From Fibrobacter sp. (lineage in GTDB: Bacteria > Fibrobacterota > Fibrobacteria > Fibrobacterales > Fibrobacteraceae), in NCBI GenBank assembly GCA_017520105.1, contig JAFWRL010000083.1:1-5144 (forward strand): DNA of 5,144 bases. The letters are read 5' to 3'. The notes under the pieces are model-generated. The model did no database searches. It had not been told where the DNA came from and saw nothing but the letters and a program-made list of their open reading frames with translations. The position numbers were made by a program, and so were the translations under genes. This document shows positions 5,097-5,144 of the stretch, one piece after another; the stretch's first letter is position 1, and the number at the start of each line of letters is the position of its first letter.

Positions 5097-5144
5097 TTAC
5101 GATGTCCTCTTCATTTTCAGGCGAAAGGCGAGCACCATTGCCCG
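5097..5144 (-). CDS. Possible 3' end of the gene upstream of argB (15 codons)
   Basis: From the window edge a minus-strand frame reads RAMVLAFRLKMKRTS and stops at TAA 5099-5097, three bases before argB. If real, it would be the previous gene of the arg operon. The residues do not match the ends of ArgC or ArgJ that I recognise. A second frame here is also open and runs into argB out of frame, so which one is coding, if either, cannot be decided. Confidence 0.25.
   Translation of the reverse strand, partial: RAMVLAFRLKMKRTS
5105..5110 (-). promoter_or_regulatory. Possible argB ribosome binding site (AGAGGA), long spacing
   Basis: AGAGGA runs from 5110 to 5105 on the minus strand, 11 bases before the argB ATG. 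The spacing is longer than ideal, and no better site lies closer. Coupling to an upstream gene ending at 5097 could compensate. Confidence 0.5.

Overview
The window looks like a chromosomal segment of a Fibrobacter-type bacterium (phylum Fibrobacterota). This is an inference from several features. The secreted protein ends in a WFDMKGR...KGTYY...KKVIIK tail of the kind seen in Fibrobacter and Bacteroidetes surface proteins. Good Shine-Dalgarno sites precede the genes, which argues against Bacteroidetes proper. Intergenic DNA carries a recurrent TAnnTTT(A/G)CG motif and GC-rich palindromic dispersed repeats. Species cannot be fixed from the sequence alone.

Layout. Positions 1-136 are a short, probably divergent, intergenic region; a leftward gene may start at 17 and run off the window. 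ychF (137-1234, +) encodes the conserved OBG-family NTPase. Positions 1235-1420 lie between convergent genes and hold direct repeats, a stem-loop, a rightward terminator built on a dispersed repeat, and a clean leftward terminator. Positions 1421-2550 (-) form a two-gene unit: a 317-aa exported protein of unknown function, then a 54-aa acidic protein 11 nt downstream with its own strong ribosome binding site. A promoter (TAGACA-16-TATTAT) about 150 nt upstream, two intrinsic Shine-Dalgarno sites and the terminator at 1370-1396 make this a complete self-contained transcription unit. Positions 2737-3109 are AT-rich and non-coding; they hold a 13-bp inverted repeat, two copies of TTATTTTTGC, another inverted repeat, and a GC-rich dispersed repeat just after argD. 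argD (3110-4321, -) and argB (4302-5093, -) overlap by 20 nt and are co-transcribed; the last codons of a further upstream gene may be visible at 5097-5144.

How the genes work together. ArgB phosphorylates N-acetylglutamate and ArgD later transaminates N-acetylglutamate semialdehyde to N-acetylornithine; the intermediate step (ArgC) is not in the window. YchF is an unrelated housekeeping translation- or stress-associated NTPase. The exported protein and 54-aa protein are the only accessory-looking unit. They are lower in GC than their neighbours and are the best candidate for something undescribed, although no enzyme or partner that would define a system is present here.
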